Of a stretch of DNA of 56,892 nucleotides, positions 17,253 to 27,497 are shown piece by piece. The translations under genes were made by a program, and so were the position numbers. The stretch is from contig JAPOYU010000112.1 in the NCBI GenBank assembly GCA_026706395.1, positions 2,290-59,181 of the forward strand, given 5' to 3'. Numbering within the stretch: position 1 is the first letter of the stretch; the number at the start of each line of letters is the position of its first letter. The notes beneath the pieces are model-generated. The model worked only from the letters and a program-made list of their open reading frames with translations. It did not search any database and was not told where the DNA came from. Source of the DNA: Chloroflexota bacterium. GTDB lineage: Bacteria; Chloroflexota; Anaerolineae; Aggregatilineales; Phototrophicaceae.

Positions 17253-17713
17253 AATCTCAGCCATAACCGATAAGAGCGCAGTTTGGCGCCCCGGGCCAGC
17301 CAAAAAGCCTCTTCAACGGGATAGTAAGCCGACGGCTGTACTTCCAAATACTCAATGTCCTGCGCTTTTAGCCAGGCGCCAGCGCGCTCCAGCAAGGCGC
17401 CGCTCAGACCACTGTAGGGGCGATGCAAGTCCATGACCATCTCTACGATTTCGCCACGGCGCGTCGGCAAAAGCCAAGGCGGATTGTCCTTCGCGCTGAC
17501 CACAAGAATTCCCGCAAGCCCACTATCAGACTCCGCCAAGAAGAAGCCGAAATCATCATCACCGATCCAATTCATTGCCTGCCCCCGCCAGATATGAATT
17601 GCATTGGGTACGAGGGCGATAAAGCTTTCAGATTCCTGCAAGAGAGCGATTCGATCAAACCAAAGCTGGGCCGCGGTCGCAAGATCCGATTCTTTGGCTA
17701 AACGAATGCGCAT
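17249..17713 (-). CDS. GNAT-family N-acetyltransferase, divergent
   Basis: About 154 residues beginning MRIRLAKESDLATAAQLW, a usual GNAT opening. The fold is recognisable (FGFFLAESDSGLAGILVVS, then EMVMDLHRPYSGLSGALLERA) but the acetyl-CoA loop RxxGxG is degenerate: SGLSGA replaces the Arg-Arg-Gly pattern. It may bind a different acyl-CoA or be a non-catalytic partner of the next GNAT protein, whose start it overlaps. The in-frame extension to 17779 lacks a ribosome binding site. Confidence 0.75.
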   Translation of the reverse strand: MRIRLAKESDLATAAQLWFDRIALLQESESFIALVPNAIHIWRGQAMNWIGDDDFGFFLAESDSGLAGILVVSAKDNPPWLLPTRRGEIVEMVMDLHRPYSGLSGALLERAGAWLKAQDIEYLEVQPSAYYPVEEAFWLARGAKLRSYRLWLRL

Positions 17714-17845
17714 GTCGCTGTTGATCCACTTCCGATCAATGTGGAAGCATAGCATTAGCCCCAGAGCGCGACAAGACATGATGAACCGTGCCCGATGCTT
17801 ACTCTACGTCCGCGCGCGGGCAGTAGCAGGTTGGCTTCTTTGCGG

Positions 17846-17851
17846 TACAAT
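17846..17851 (+). promoter_or_regulatory. Minus-10 box upstream of the small TPR gene
   Basis: TACAAT in the context GCGGTACAAT, 75 bases before the ATG. No good minus-35 is visible. The same hexamer recurs before other genes in this window. Confidence 0.35.
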
Positions 17852-17926
17852 AGCTGGTATGTCGCGCAGCCGGCGAGGCTTGACTCGACAAAAGACGAGG
17901 CGTTCAGCGCAGACTAAGGAGTAATC

Positions 17927-18286
17927 ATGTCCTCAATGGCAGCGGTGGAAAAGGTCGGGCAGGCATGGCGTCTGCATCGCGACGGCGATAATGAGGGCGC
18001 CATCCGCGCATTCGATAGCATTATTTCGGCCAATCCGGAAAACATTGATGCTTTGTACGGCTCGGGCTTGGCGCATAAAGCGGCGGGCAATCTAAGCGAG
18101 GCAGCCGATGCCTTCAGTCGTGCGCTTGAGAAGACCGAAAGCGCTCTGTCTGCCGTCCAGACAACTTCGCATGCCGAGGGCAACCTCGGTGACAACGATC
18201 TCGAGACGAACTTCGACGACCGTTATATGATGTTGACGCGCATGTTGTCGCAGCGTCTTGAGGATGTAGGCGCAACAGGCTCATAA
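17927..18286 (+). CDS. Small soluble TPR protein
   Basis: 119 residues with about two tetratricopeptide repeats (residues 7-75; QAWRLHRDGDNEGAIRAFDS and LYGSGLAHKAAGNLSEAADA) and an acidic C-terminal tail. No membrane helix, unlike the three TPR proteins at 12-15 kb. AAGGAG lies eight bases before the ATG. It is the first gene of a run with a URO-D-family gene (8-base gap) and rsmD. Role unknown; the repeats suggest protein binding. Confidence 0.8.
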   Translation: MSSMAAVEKVGQAWRLHRDGDNEGAIRAFDSIISANPENIDALYGSGLAHKAAGNLSEAADAFSRALEKTESALSAVQTTSHAEGNLGDNDLETNFDDRYMMLTRMLSQRLEDVGATGS

Positions 18287-18294
18287 GCAGCGTC

Positions 18295-19287
18295 ATGCAT
18301 AAGCGTGAGCGCCTTGAGCGCGCAATCGCCGGAGAACCGGTGGATCGTGTGCCGGTCGCGCTTTGGCGTCACTGGCCCGGCGATGACCAACGGTTCGCGG
18401 ATCTGGCGCGCTCCACGATCGATTTCCAGCACGACTACAATTGGGATTTCGTCCGAGTAATGCCATCGCGGAACTTCCAGGTGGTCGACTATGGCGTTCA
18501 AGATCTATGGGAAGGCGATTCGCAAGGCAGTCGGAAGATCACCAAGCGGATCATCAGCCGGTCGCTCGCCTGGACCGAGCTTCGTCCGCTGCCCCCAAAT
18601 CGCGGCGCTTTGTCGCAGCAAGTAGAATGCTTGCGACTGATCGGCCAAGCGTTTCAAAGCGATTCGACGCCCATCCTGCAAACGATTTACAGCCCACTCA
18701 TCCAAGCGGCGCAAATGGCCGGACGGCGCAAGGTGCTGAGGGATATGCGGGTCCGCCCCGACCGACTGCGCAGCGGTTTGCGTCAGCTGGTGGAAAATAC
18801 CAAGCGATTTGTCGAAGCGCTGCGGAAAGTTCCGGGCATCGCCGGGATATTCCTCGTCACCGAATTCGCAAGCCACGATGTTATGTCCGAGGCGGAATAC
18901 GCCACTTATGTCTTGCCATACCTACAAGACATTCTGGATGATCTGCCCGATGACTGGTGGCTGAACATTCTGCAGGTGAACGGAACCGCGCCGATGCTCA
19001 TGCTGTTCGCGGATTTGCCAATCCAGGCGCTGAATTGGGATACACGGAATGGGTCCGGCGATGTTGCCAAGGCGAAGAGCCTGTCCAACATCGCAGTTTG
19101 CGGTGGTTTGAACGAGCGTGATGACCTTCTCCGTGGCACACCGGCGCTTCTTAGCTCGGTGATTCGGGAGGCCCTGTATAAAAGCGAAGCGCGCAAGTTT
19201 ATCTTGGCGGGAAGCGGCAGCGGCTTGATTAACAGGCCGATCTCAAATATCCGCGCCGTCCGCAGCATTGTAGAAGAATCAGCCTAA
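18295..19287 (+). CDS. Uroporphyrinogen decarboxylase-family protein
   Basis: 330 residues with the URO-D/MtaA barrel pattern. It opens RERLERAIAGEPVDRVPVALW, the typical start of methyltransferase-like members, and has FLVTEFASHDVMSEAEYATY midway and a late INRPISNIRAV. It lacks the LRQAGR signature of true HemE, and no haem genes are nearby, so it is better called a family member of unknown substrate than a haem enzyme. Relatives include corrinoid-linked methyltransferases. It ends two bases before rsmD. Confidence 0.82.
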   Translation: MHKRERLERAIAGEPVDRVPVALWRHWPGDDQRFADLARSTIDFQHDYNWDFVRVMPSRNFQVVDYGVQDLWEGDSQGSRKITKRIISRSLAWTELRPLPPNRGALSQQVECLRLIGQAFQSDSTPILQTIYSPLIQAAQMAGRRKVLRDMRVRPDRLRSGLRQLVENTKRFVEALRKVPGIAGIFLVTEFASHDVMSEAEYATYVLPYLQDILDDLPDDWWLNILQVNGTAPMLMLFADLPIQALNWDTRNGSGDVAKAKSLSNIAVCGGLNERDDLLRGTPALLSSVIREALYKSEARKFILAGSGSGLINRPISNIRAVRSIVEESA

Positions 19288-19289
19288 AC

Positions 19290-19889
19290 ATGTCGCTGCG
19301 CGTTATCGCCGGCCAAGCGCGCGGCATGAAGCTCAAGCCCGTTCCGGGCGAACGGACGCGCCCGATCATGGACCGCGTCAAAGAAGCGCTCTTCAGTATT
19401 ATTGGAAGCGACATCAAGGGCGCAAACTTCCTTGATCTGTTCGCTGGCACCGGGAGCGTTGGCATCGAAGCGCTTAGCCGCGGCGCCGAATTCGCGCTCT
19501 TCACCGATATGAATGGACGCGCCGTCAACATTGTAAAGCAGAATCTCAGTCATACATGTCTGCATGGGCGGGGAAAAGCGATACGCCGGGATGCCTTCAA
19601 GATTCTCGCCAAACCTCCCGAGCGCCGCTTTCAGTTCGTTTATGTGGCGCCGCCGCAATATCGGAGCTTGTGGCTCAAGACTCTGCAGGCCTTAGATTCA
19701 AACCGCGACTGGCATCAAGCCGAGAGCAAGATCATCGTACAGATTGATCCCAAGGAATACAGCCCGGATGCTGAGTTCGCTCACCTAAAAGTGTGTGACA
19801 AGCGCGTTTACGGCAGCACCATGCTGGTTTTCTATCGCTTCACCGATAGAGCCGTTGCAGCGGCAACGCTCGGCGAAACTGCGACCTGA
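19290..19889 (+). CDS. rsmD: RsmD-like 16S rRNA guanine-N2 methyltransferase
   Basis: RsmD methylates G966 of 16S rRNA. The protein of 199 residues opens in the usual way (LRVIAGQARGMKLKPVPG), then RTRPIMDRVKEALFSII and the SAM-binding motif FLDLFAGTGSVGIEALSRGA. Motif IV, normally DPPY in N2-guanine methyltransferases, is APPQY here (in YVAPPQYRSLW). The Asp-to-Ala change with an inserted Gln is unusual, though I believe similar forms exist in related phyla. Its stop is one base from the end of the convergent cca gene. Confidence 0.87.
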   Translation: MSLRVIAGQARGMKLKPVPGERTRPIMDRVKEALFSIIGSDIKGANFLDLFAGTGSVGIEALSRGAEFALFTDMNGRAVNIVKQNLSHTCLHGRGKAIRRDAFKILAKPPERRFQFVYVAPPQYRSLWLKTLQALDSNRDWHQAESKIIVQIDPKEYSPDAEFAHLKVCDKRVYGSTMLVFYRFTDRAVAAATLGETAT

Positions 19890-19890
19890 C

Positions 19891-21312
19891 CTACCGGCTT
19901 CGCCTCTCTATTTGCTGCCTGAGGAATTCTTTCGCGTCCGGTTTCGAACGGATTGCGCCGGCGACTTGCGCTTCGCGCAGCGCAGTCAGCAGTTCGCCGA
20001 CAAGCGGCCCCGGCCTAAGTTGCAGCCGCTCCTGAATGTCATGGCCATTGAGCAGCAGCGGCGGGTCGACAATATCATCGTAACGTTGGAAGTAGACGGT
20101 CAGTAACTGAGTTGCGTTTTCGACGAGTTCCAACCAGTCATGCTGTCTTAATTCATTTCCACCCGCAGCCAGATACTCCGCTGCGCCCAGCAGAATGACA
20201 TCGATGCCGCTCGATTTCAGCCTATGCCAAAAGCGATGCTGGTCGAGAACGGACCAGCATTTTCCAGATAGGAAAAGCCGCACATTCGCGACAGCCCGGA
20301 TCAGGATGTATTCCTCATCCCCGCTGAGCTTGAGCGCGCGGACATCGACGTCATCGCGGCCGAGCAGCAATGCCGCCAGGACCAGCAATTCGGCGCGACT
20401 TCGAGCACCGCCATACTTCTGCTCGATATGCGCTTGAAGCTCGGGGCGGAATCGGTCCAGTTGAATGACCAAGGTCCCCAAGTCGAATGCAGCCGCGGTA
20501 TTGTCGGTACGTCTGCTGCTTATCGACTTGAGCAGGGCGGCCATGCGCTCGACTGTGGCAAGCGGATACGTCCATTCGGCATCCATCGTTGCCCGGCGCA
20601 GGTCGCCGGCCGGCATGTCCATTGACCCCGGCGCAATGTGCTGTAAAAGGCCCAGATGCTGCAAAACGCGGAGCCCTCGCGCCGCTTGATCAAGCCCCAA
20701 TAATTTGAAGAACTCGTCTCGGATGCGTTCACCGGAACATCGATTCAAGTTTGCCGCATGTTCGCGAATGTCGGGAACTGTGTCCGGATGAATCTTCATG
20801 TGAAATTGCGCACTCAAGCGAACAGCGCGCAAGGCCCTGATCGGATCCTTCCCGATTGCTTCGTCCGAACAACGCCGCAAGACTTTCTGTTGCAGATCTG
20901 CCGCGCCGCCAAGCGGATCAATCAGTTGGTCGATGTTACCGAGCAAATCAGCCGCCATCGCGTTCATCGTAAAGTCGCGGTCGCGCAAGTCCTGTTCCAG
21001 TGTAGTTCCGCGCAATCGAGCGAAATCAATGCTGACTCGTTCACCCCCCCGGCGATGTAATACGCGCGCGACGCCACGCTCAACATCCATGACAAAAACA
21101 TCAGCGTCAAGCCAATCGGCTACTTGCCTCGCCAGGTAAACGGCATCGCCATCAACAGCGATGTCAACATCTGTTATCGCTCGGCGCAAATACGCATCGC
21201 GGACTGTACCGCCTACGAGGTACAGCGGCGTATTGACCGCTCTCTTGCGCAGCAATGCGGACAACTCGTAGACGAAGTCAGTCCAGGACAGTCTGGGCGA
21301 GTCTTCATTCAT
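19891..21312 (-). CDS. cca: CCA tRNA nucleotidyltransferase / poly(A) polymerase family
   Basis: About 473 residues. The polymerase-beta-type head shows LVGGTVRDAYL and TDVDIAVDG (metal ligands Asp48 and Asp50), then DRDFTMNAMA and RRCSDEAIGKDPIRALRAVR. This is the class II CCA-adding/poly(A) polymerase pattern. The long C-terminal part ends in a small domain with DIQERLQLRPGPLVGELL, as in enzymes that add CCA to tRNA 3' ends. ATG 21312 was chosen; it overlaps the hpt stop by 8 bases. Last gene of the run starting at argC. Confidence 0.9.
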   Translation of the reverse strand: MNEDSPRLSWTDFVYELSALLRKRAVNTPLYLVGGTVRDAYLRRAITDVDIAVDGDAVYLARQVADWLDADVFVMDVERGVARVLHRRGGERVSIDFARLRGTTLEQDLRDRDFTMNAMAADLLGNIDQLIDPLGGAADLQQKVLRRCSDEAIGKDPIRALRAVRLSAQFHMKIHPDTVPDIREHAANLNRCSGERIRDEFFKLLGLDQAARGLRVLQHLGLLQHIAPGSMDMPAGDLRRATMDAEWTYPLATVERMAALLKSISSRRTDNTAAAFDLGTLVIQLDRFRPELQAHIEQKYGGARSRAELLVLAALLLGRDDVDVRALKLSGDEEYILIRAVANVRLFLSGKCWSVLDQHRFWHRLKSSGIDVILLGAAEYLAAGGNELRQHDWLELVENATQLLTVYFQRYDDIVDPPLLLNGHDIQERLQLRPGPLVGELLTALREAQVAGAIRSKPDAKEFLRQQIERRSR

Positions 21313-21865
21313 TGCCCAAGGCATCCAACCGCGCAACGCCAACGAAGGGCAAGTTGCGAAAGCGCTCGTCCAGATCAAGCCCGTAGCCAAACACGTACTT
21401 ATTTTCGATATCGAAGCCGATGTAATCTACCTCGATATCGACTTCGCGTCTTGACTGCTTGTTCAGCAAAGCGCATAGCTTCAGGCTGGCCGGCTCGCGG
21501 TTTTTCAGAGTCTTGATCACAAAGGCCAGGGTGTAACCGCTGTCGATGATGTCTTCGACAACCAGGACATGCTTAGCCTTCACGTCCATGCGCAGGTCCA
21601 TGTCGATGCGCACCGACCCAGACGACTGGCGGACGCCAGCCCCGTAGCTGCTGGCCGCCATGAAGTCGATCATATGCGGCACATGGATATGGCGCGACAG
21701 ATCACTCAAAAACATGACGCCGCCCTTCAAAATGCACAGCAGGAGCAGATCCTCGCAGTCGGCGTAGTCACTGGTGATCTGTGCTCCGAGCTGCGCAATT
21801 CTCGACTGCAAGGTCTCTTCATCTAAGAGGATTTCAGCAAGGTACTTCTCATAGGCCTTAATCAT
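21305..21865 (-). CDS. hpt: Hypoxanthine phosphoribosyltransferase
   Basis: About 186 residues. It converts hypoxanthine (and usually guanine) with PRPP to the nucleotide in purine salvage. The PRPP-binding motif is VLVVEDIIDSGYTL; CILKGGVMFLSDL and the late YVFGYGLDLDERFRNLP are also family features. ATG 21865 (MIKAYEKYLAEIL) has AGGA eight bases upstream; a GTG at 21895 overlapping the carB stop would add ten residues. It sits between carB and cca. Confidence 0.93.
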   Translation of the reverse strand: MIKAYEKYLAEILLDEETLQSRIAQLGAQITSDYADCEDLLLLCILKGGVMFLSDLSRHIHVPHMIDFMAASSYGAGVRQSSGSVRIDMDLRMDVKAKHVLVVEDIIDSGYTLAFVIKTLKNREPASLKLCALLNKQSRREVDIEVDYIGFDIENKYVFGYGLDLDERFRNLPFVGVARLDALGNE

Positions 21866-21891
21866 GATTTCGTCCTGACCACAGGAAGCGA

Positions 21892-24800
21892 TCACTTTGC
21901 TGCGGCGCTGTGCGCCTGCAAGCTGCGAACACTAAGCGGCTTTTCGCGCACTCGCTTGATTCCCTGAACGGTCGCCGCGGCCGCGCTCATCGTGGTCACG
22001 ATTGGAATCGATAGCGCGTATGCCTTGCTGCGGATCGCCACGCCATCAGCGTGCGCCTGGCTGCCGCGCGGCGTATTGATGATGAGACTAATATCAGCTC
22101 TGCCCATCGCATCAATGATGTGCGGGCTGCCTTGAGACAGCTTGTTGATTCGCTCAGCCTTTATCCCCATTTTGGTCAGCCAGTTGGCTGTGCCATCAGT
22201 CGCGACTATTTGGAATCCCAACACATGCAGGTCGCGCGCCATCTTCGCTACAACAGGCTTGTCGAAGTCATTGACGCTGATAAAGACTGTACCGCTTTGT
22301 GGCAATGGCAAGCCAGCCGACGCCTGCGATTTGACAAAGGCATGCCCAAAGCTTGATGCGTGACCCATGACTTCGCCTGTCGAGCGCATCTCGGGTCCCA
22401 GCCTCGTATCCACTCCGGGAAACTTCTGAAAGGGAAAGACCGCTTCCTTGATAAAAAAGCCGTCCACCGTCGGCTCTTCCGTGAATCCCAATTCCGCCAG
22501 GCTCTTTCCGGCGGCTATCTGGGCTGCATAGCGCGCCAAAGGATGCCCGGTAGCCTTGCTAATGAAAGGCACAGTTCGGCTCGCGCGCGGATTCACTTCA
22601 AGTACGAACACTTCGTCATCTTTGACAGCAAACTGAATATTAAACAGACCCTTCACGCCGAGAGACAGGCCGATGCGCCGGGTGCAATCTCGGATGATAT
22701 CCAGGTGGAAATAGCTGATCTTGTAAGGCGGTACAACACAGGCCGAATCACCACTATGCACACCGGCTTGTTCAATATGCTGCATTATGCCGCCGATTGT
22801 AACCTGCTCCCCATCACATAATGCATCCACATCGACTTCATAAGCGTCATCGAGAAACTGGTCTATCAGGACAGGGTGGCCAGTCCATTCGACATTCTCA
22901 TCCAACCAGGCGAGCAGTTGCGGTTCATCAAACACGATCGCCATGCCGCGCCCGCCCAAGACATAGCTCGGCCGAATCAACACGGGATAACCGATCGACG
23001 CTGCCGTCTCGGCCGCTTCGGCCCGCGTTCGGACGGTGGCGCCGGAGGGCTGCGCGATTTCCAAACGACGCATCAGGTCATTGAACCGTTCCCGGTCCTC
23101 GGCAAGGTCGATGGCGCCAACTGACGTGCCCCAGATTGGGGCGCCCATACGCTCCAAGTCACGGGCGATGTTCAAGGGCGTTTGGCCGCCGAATTGCACC
23201 AGCACGCCATCCGGCCGCTCCCGATCAACGATGTTCATGACATCTTCAGCCGTCAACGGCTCGAAATAGAGCCGATCGGCAGTGTCGTAATCTGTGCTAA
23301 CCGTCTCCGGATTGCAATTCACCATGATCGTTTCATAACCCAGGTCTTTCAGCGCAAAGCAGGCATGAACGCAGCAATAGTCGAATTCTATGCCCTGCCC
23401 GATCCGATTCGGTCCGCCGCCCAGGATCATGACCTTTTCGCGGTCCGTCGGCGCCGCCTCACACTCCGTCTCGTAGGTCGAATACAAATACGGTGTGAGC
23501 GCTTCGAATTCCGCCGCACAGGTATCCACCCGGTAGAAATTGGCCGCCACGCCTTGGGCTTTGCGATATTCGCGCACGGCGAACTGATCCTGACCGACCA
23601 GGTGACCAATGGCGATATCGCTGAACCCGAACTTCTTGAGCCGCAACAAATCAGCAGCGTCGAGATCGGTCAGGCGCGGTGACTTGTCCACAACACTGCA
23701 ATGAATTTCGATGAGATCGCTCATCTGCCGAACGAACCAGGGGTCAAAATGCGTTTGCTCAACGATCTCATTGAAGTCGACGCCTTCCGCGATCACGTCC
23801 GCGACCTGAAACAGACGCTGCGCCGTAGGTACGCTCAAAGCTTCCGCCGGCTGCCGCATATCTGCGTGATCCGCGAAGCCGTCTATACCAATGTCAAGCG
23901 AACGCACGCCTTTTTGCAAGGCCTCCGGGAAGGTCCGCCCGATCGCCATGACCTCGCCAACCGCCTTCATTTGCGGTCCCAAAACCGGGTCGGCGCCGGC
24001 AAATTTTTTGAAATCCCAGCGTGGGATCTTCACCACAATGTAATCCAGCGACGGCTCGAAACTTGCGGGCGTCTTCAAGGTAATATCGTTGGGGATTTCA
24101 TCCAGAGTTAAACCGACGGCGACCAGCGCCGCGATCTTGGCGATAGGAAAGCCGGTTGCTTTGCTCGCCAGCGCCGATGACCGCGATACGCGCGGGTTCA
24201 TCTCAATGACATAGACCTCGCCATCCTCCGGGTTAATGGCGAACTGTACATTCGCTCCCCCGGTCGTGATGCCAATCCGATCGAATATCATCCGCGACAT
24301 ATTGCGAAGTCGCTGCAATTCCTTATCGGTCAGGGTTTGTGCCGGCGCAATCGTAATGCTGTCGCCAGTATGCACACCCATAGGATCCAGGTTCTCGATC
24401 GAGCAGACGACGACAAAATTGCCGCGAGCGTCGCGCATCAATTCGAGTTCGTACTCCTTCCAGCCAAGCAAGCTCCTGTCCACCAATACTTGACCCACGG
24501 GGCTCTGATGGATTCCATTCGTCGTCACGCGCCGCAAGTCCGCTTCATCGTATGCGACGCCGCCGCCGGCCCCGCCCATCGTAAAAGACGGACGGATCAG
24601 AACTGGAAAGCCAATCCGCGCTGCAAAATCGAGCGCGCCTTCGACATTGCTAACCACTCTGCTTTCGGGAACTTTGAGCCCGATGTCCCGCATTGTGTCG
24701 TTAAACAGCTGGCGATCTTCCGCAAGCTGAATGCTCTGCAAGCTAGCGCCGATCAACTCTACGCCGTATCGCTCCAAGGCGCCGCATTCTTGAAGCTGCA

Positions 24801-25098
24801 CCGCCAAATTTAAGGCCGTCTGCCCGCCAACAGTTGGCAGCAGAGCATCAGGCCTTTCCTTGGCGATGATCTTTTGGCAGATTTCGGCGGTCAATGGCTC
24901 AATATAGGTGGCATCGGAGAATTGCGGATCGGTCATGATCGTTGCCGGATTGGAGTTAACCAATACGACGCGGTATCCTTGCGCCTTCAAGGCTTTACAA
25001 GCTTGTACTCCGCTATAGTCAAATTCGCAGGCTTGGCCAATGACAATCGGGCCCGAGCCAACAATCATGATGCTTTCGATGTCACCGCGTTTTGGCAT
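21892..25098 (-). CDS. carB: Carbamoyl-phosphate synthase, large subunit
   Basis: 1068 residues, the usual length. It makes carbamoyl phosphate from bicarbonate, ammonia delivered by CarA, and two ATP. The two homologous ATP-grasp halves are visible: the N-half opens [20 protein letters not shown] and the C-half opens [20 protein letters not shown]. The C-terminal MGS-like allosteric domain (from about 930, with [18 protein letters not shown]) is complete. It follows carA by 24 bases in an operon with arginine genes only; no pyrimidine genes are near. Confidence 0.97.
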   Translation of the reverse strand: MPKRGDIESIMIVGSGPIVIGQACEFDYSGVQACKALKAQGYRVVLVNSNPATIMTDPQFSDATYIEPLTAEICQKIIAKERPDALLPTVGGQTALNLAVQLQECGALERYGVELIGASLQSIQLAEDRQLFNDTMRDIGLKVPESRVVSNVEGALDFAARIGFPVLIRPSFTMGGAGGGVAYDEADLRRVTTNGIHQSPVGQVLVDRSLLGWKEYELELMRDARGNFVVVCSIENLDPMGVHTGDSITIAPAQTLTDKELQRLRNMSRMIFDRIGITTGGANVQFAINPEDGEVYVIEMNPRVSRSSALASKATGFPIAKIAALVAVGLTLDEIPNDITLKTPASFEPSLDYIVVKIPRWDFKKFAGADPVLGPQMKAVGEVMAIGRTFPEALQKGVRSLDIGIDGFADHADMRQPAEALSVPTAQRLFQVADVIAEGVDFNEIVEQTHFDPWFVRQMSDLIEIHCSVVDKSPRLTDLDAADLLRLKKFGFSDIAIGHLVGQDQFAVREYRKAQGVAANFYRVDTCAAEFEALTPYLYSTYETECEAAPTDREKVMILGGGPNRIGQGIEFDYCCVHACFALKDLGYETIMVNCNPETVSTDYDTADRLYFEPLTAEDVMNIVDRERPDGVLVQFGGQTPLNIARDLERMGAPIWGTSVGAIDLAEDRERFNDLMRRLEIAQPSGATVRTRAEAAETAASIGYPVLIRPSYVLGGRGMAIVFDEPQLLAWLDENVEWTGHPVLIDQFLDDAYEVDVDALCDGEQVTIGGIMQHIEQAGVHSGDSACVVPPYKISYFHLDIIRDCTRRIGLSLGVKGLFNIQFAVKDDEVFVLEVNPRASRTVPFISKATGHPLARYAAQIAAGKSLAELGFTEEPTVDGFFIKEAVFPFQKFPGVDTRLGPEMRSTGEVMGHASSFGHAFVKSQASAGLPLPQSGTVFISVNDFDKPVVAKMARDLHVLGFQIVATDGTANWLTKMGIKAERINKLSQGSPHIIDAMGRADISLIINTPRGSQAHADGVAIRSKAYALSIPIVTTMSAAAATVQGIKRVREKPLSVRSLQAHSAAAK

Positions 25099-25122
25099 AG
25101 CACACTTTGATCTGCGGCAGCT

Positions 25123-26253
25123 TCACAATTTGACCGCCTTGCGCCGAACCGAGGAAACAAATTCGTCGAAGAGATACAGGGAATCATGTGGACCGGGCGA
25201 AGCTTCCGGATGGTACTGGACACTGAAGGCTTGGAACTTCCGGTGACGCAGACCGGCAACCGTATTGTCATTCAGATTCACATGCGTGATCTGGCCGCCA
25301 TTCAGGTCACCCTCGGCTGAAACAGCGAATCCATGGTTGTGCGCCGCGATCTCAACATCTCCGGTCTCAAGATTCTTCACCGGCTGATTGCCGCCACGGT
25401 GCCCAAAACGCATCTTCGTGGTCACACCGCCAAGCGCCAAAGCCAGAATCTGGTGTCCCAGGCAGATTCCAAAGATCGGCACCCGCCCCAACAGACTGCG
25501 CACATTGTCGATGGCGTATTCCACCGCGGCCGGATCCCCGGGTCCATTGCTGAGGAATACGCCCGCAGGATTCATTTCGATCACGTCGGATGCTGTCGTC
25601 CAGGCAGGCAGGACTCTGACGCACAAACCTCGGTCCGTCAGCATACGAAGAATATTTCGCTTGATACCAAAGTCGTAAGCAAGAATCAGGGGACCGTCGT
25701 CGACAGCCGCCGTCCGTCCATACCAGTCGGCATCGCTGGGCTCAGACCAGTCAAAGCACTGGGACACCGTAACTTCATCGACAAGATTCGCGCCAGACAT
25801 ATCCGGAGCAGCCCGCGCCAGCGCTACCAACCGGACGGTATCAGCGGCCGAAGCGCCATTGGCTACTGCCGCCCGCATCACACCTTGCTCACGAATATGT
25901 CGCACAAGAGCGCGCGTCGCCACATCAGTTACGCCGACGATGCCTTGCTCGCTCAGATAGCTGGAAAGATCGCCACGCCCGCGCCAGTTGCTGACTATGG
26001 GGCTGAGCGAACGAAGGACAAAGCCCGCCGCCCAGATCTTCTCGGATTCAGGATCCTCCAGGTTGACGCCCGTATTCCCAACATGCGGCACGGTCATCGC
26101 GACTATCTGCCGGTGATAGGACGGGTCGGTCAGAATCTCCTGGTACCCGGTCATTGAAGTATTGAAGACGATCTCTCCGGTTGAGACGCCTTCAGCGCCA
26201 AAGCCAAGACCCGGGAATACCCGCCCATCTTCCAGTACCAGCGCCGCGTCCAA
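25123..26253 (-). CDS. carA: Carbamoyl-phosphate synthase, small (glutaminase) subunit
   Basis: 376 residues. It hydrolyses glutamine and channels ammonia to CarB. The N-terminal CarA domain holds NTSMTGYQEILTDPSY. The C-terminal class I amidotransferase has Cys264 in FGICLGHQ and the His348/Glu350 pair in YHPEAS. The start is TTG with GAGGAG six bases upstream, 14 bases after argJ. Position in the arg operon suggests that its synthesis follows arginine demand. Confidence 0.96.
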   Translation of the reverse strand: MDAALVLEDGRVFPGLGFGAEGVSTGEIVFNTSMTGYQEILTDPSYHRQIVAMTVPHVGNTGVNLEDPESEKIWAAGFVLRSLSPIVSNWRGRGDLSSYLSEQGIVGVTDVATRALVRHIREQGVMRAAVANGASAADTVRLVALARAAPDMSGANLVDEVTVSQCFDWSEPSDADWYGRTAAVDDGPLILAYDFGIKRNILRMLTDRGLCVRVLPAWTTASDVIEMNPAGVFLSNGPGDPAAVEYAIDNVRSLLGRVPIFGICLGHQILALALGGVTTKMRFGHRGGNQPVKNLETGDVEIAAHNHGFAVSAEGDLNGGQITHVNLNDNTVAGLRHRKFQAFSVQYHPEASPGPHDSLYLFDEFVSSVRRKAVKL

Positions 26254-26267
26254 TTTGAGCTCCTCAA

Positions 26268-27497
26268 TCAGGAACGATAGTCGCCGTTGATGGATATATA
26301 CTCATGGCTGATATCACAGGTCCAAATGGTCGCCCGGCCGTCGCCGATGCCACAGTCCAGGGTGAAAGTCATCGAAGGCTGCGCCATTATGGCGGCGGCA
26401 TCGGCTTCCAGATAGTCCGTCGGCATGCCGCCGCTGAAGATCTGAAGTCCAGGGCCGTCGTCCGAGGCCGCCTCACCGGCCGCCACCCACAACGAAGTAC
26501 TGTCCGGTTCAAAGGCCGTGCCGGCGCGCCCGGCCGCCGCGACGATACGCCCCCAATTCGCGTCACTACCGTAGAATGCCGACTTTGTAAGCAAGGAAGC
26601 GCCAATCGTCTGTCCGATTCTTTCAGCATCCGCTTCCGACGCCGCATTGACAACGTCCAGCGTGACAAACTTCGTAACGCCTTCGCCGTCACGCACCACC
26701 TCCTGCGCCAAGTAGCAGGTCAAAGCATCCAGCGCGCCTTGAAACTCGCTCAACTCGTCTGCGGATGAAAGCGATACACCGCTCTTCCCATTTGCCAGCA
26801 GAAGCACAGTATCGTTGGTGCTCGTGTCGCCATCGACGACAATCCGATTGAAACTTTGCCCGCCCGCCTGGCGCAGCGCAGCTTGAGCGTCAACCACAGA
26901 CAGCCCGGCATCGGTGACGATCACACTCAACATGGTCGCCATATTCGGCGCGATCATGCCCGCTCCCTTGACAATGCCGGCGATTGTGTAGCTGCCGCCC
27001 GCCGTCTCCACCCGCACAGAGCCGAGTTTCGGCCGTGTATCGGTTGTCATGATGCCGGCCGCGGCCGCGCGCCAGTCCGAACCCAAACACGCGCCAGCCA
27101 ACTTGATTCCATTGGCGATCTTGTCCATAGGCAAATGTGTGCCGATCACACCGGTCGACATCACAAGCACTTGGTACGCCGATACCTTGAGCGCAGCCGC
27201 CACCATTTCGGCAGTCGACCGCGCGTTCTCCAAGCCGATTCCCCCGGTGCAGGCATTGGCGCTAACAGTATTTGTCGCCACCACTCGGATCCCAGCCGCA
27301 TTCTGCGCCAGCCGTTCCATATCCAGAAGCACTGGGGCCGCTTTCACTTTGTTTCGGGTGAAGACGCCAGCCGCGGCGCAGTCGACTTCACTTAGCACCA
27401 GGGAAAAATCCAGCGCGCCGTCCTTCTTTAGGCCTGCGTGCACTCCGGCTACCTTGAAGCCAGCGACCGTATCAATCTGGGGACTAATCTTCGGCAT
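26268..27497 (-). CDS. argJ: Glutamate N-acetyltransferase (ornithine acetyltransferase)
   Basis: 409 residues. ArgJ moves the acetyl group from N-acetylornithine to glutamate, recycling it; some members also use acetyl-CoA. The precursor is self-cleaved between Ala187 and Thr188 in MIAPNMATML, giving an N-terminal Thr nucleophile. DGDTSTNDTVLL is a further signature. Its start overlaps argD by 14 bases. Its presence explains why argA and argE are not needed in this operon. Confidence 0.95.
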   Translation of the reverse strand: MPKISPQIDTVAGFKVAGVHAGLKKDGALDFSLVLSEVDCAAAGVFTRNKVKAAPVLLDMERLAQNAAGIRVVATNTVSANACTGGIGLENARSTAEMVAAALKVSAYQVLVMSTGVIGTHLPMDKIANGIKLAGACLGSDWRAAAAGIMTTDTRPKLGSVRVETAGGSYTIAGIVKGAGMIAPNMATMLSVIVTDAGLSVVDAQAALRQAGGQSFNRIVVDGDTSTNDTVLLLANGKSGVSLSSADELSEFQGALDALTCYLAQEVVRDGEGVTKFVTLDVVNAASEADAERIGQTIGASLLTKSAFYGSDANWGRIVAAAGRAGTAFEPDSTSLWVAAGEAASDDGPGLQIFSGGMPTDYLEADAAAIMAQPSMTFTLDCGIGDGRATIWTCDISHEYISINGDYRS

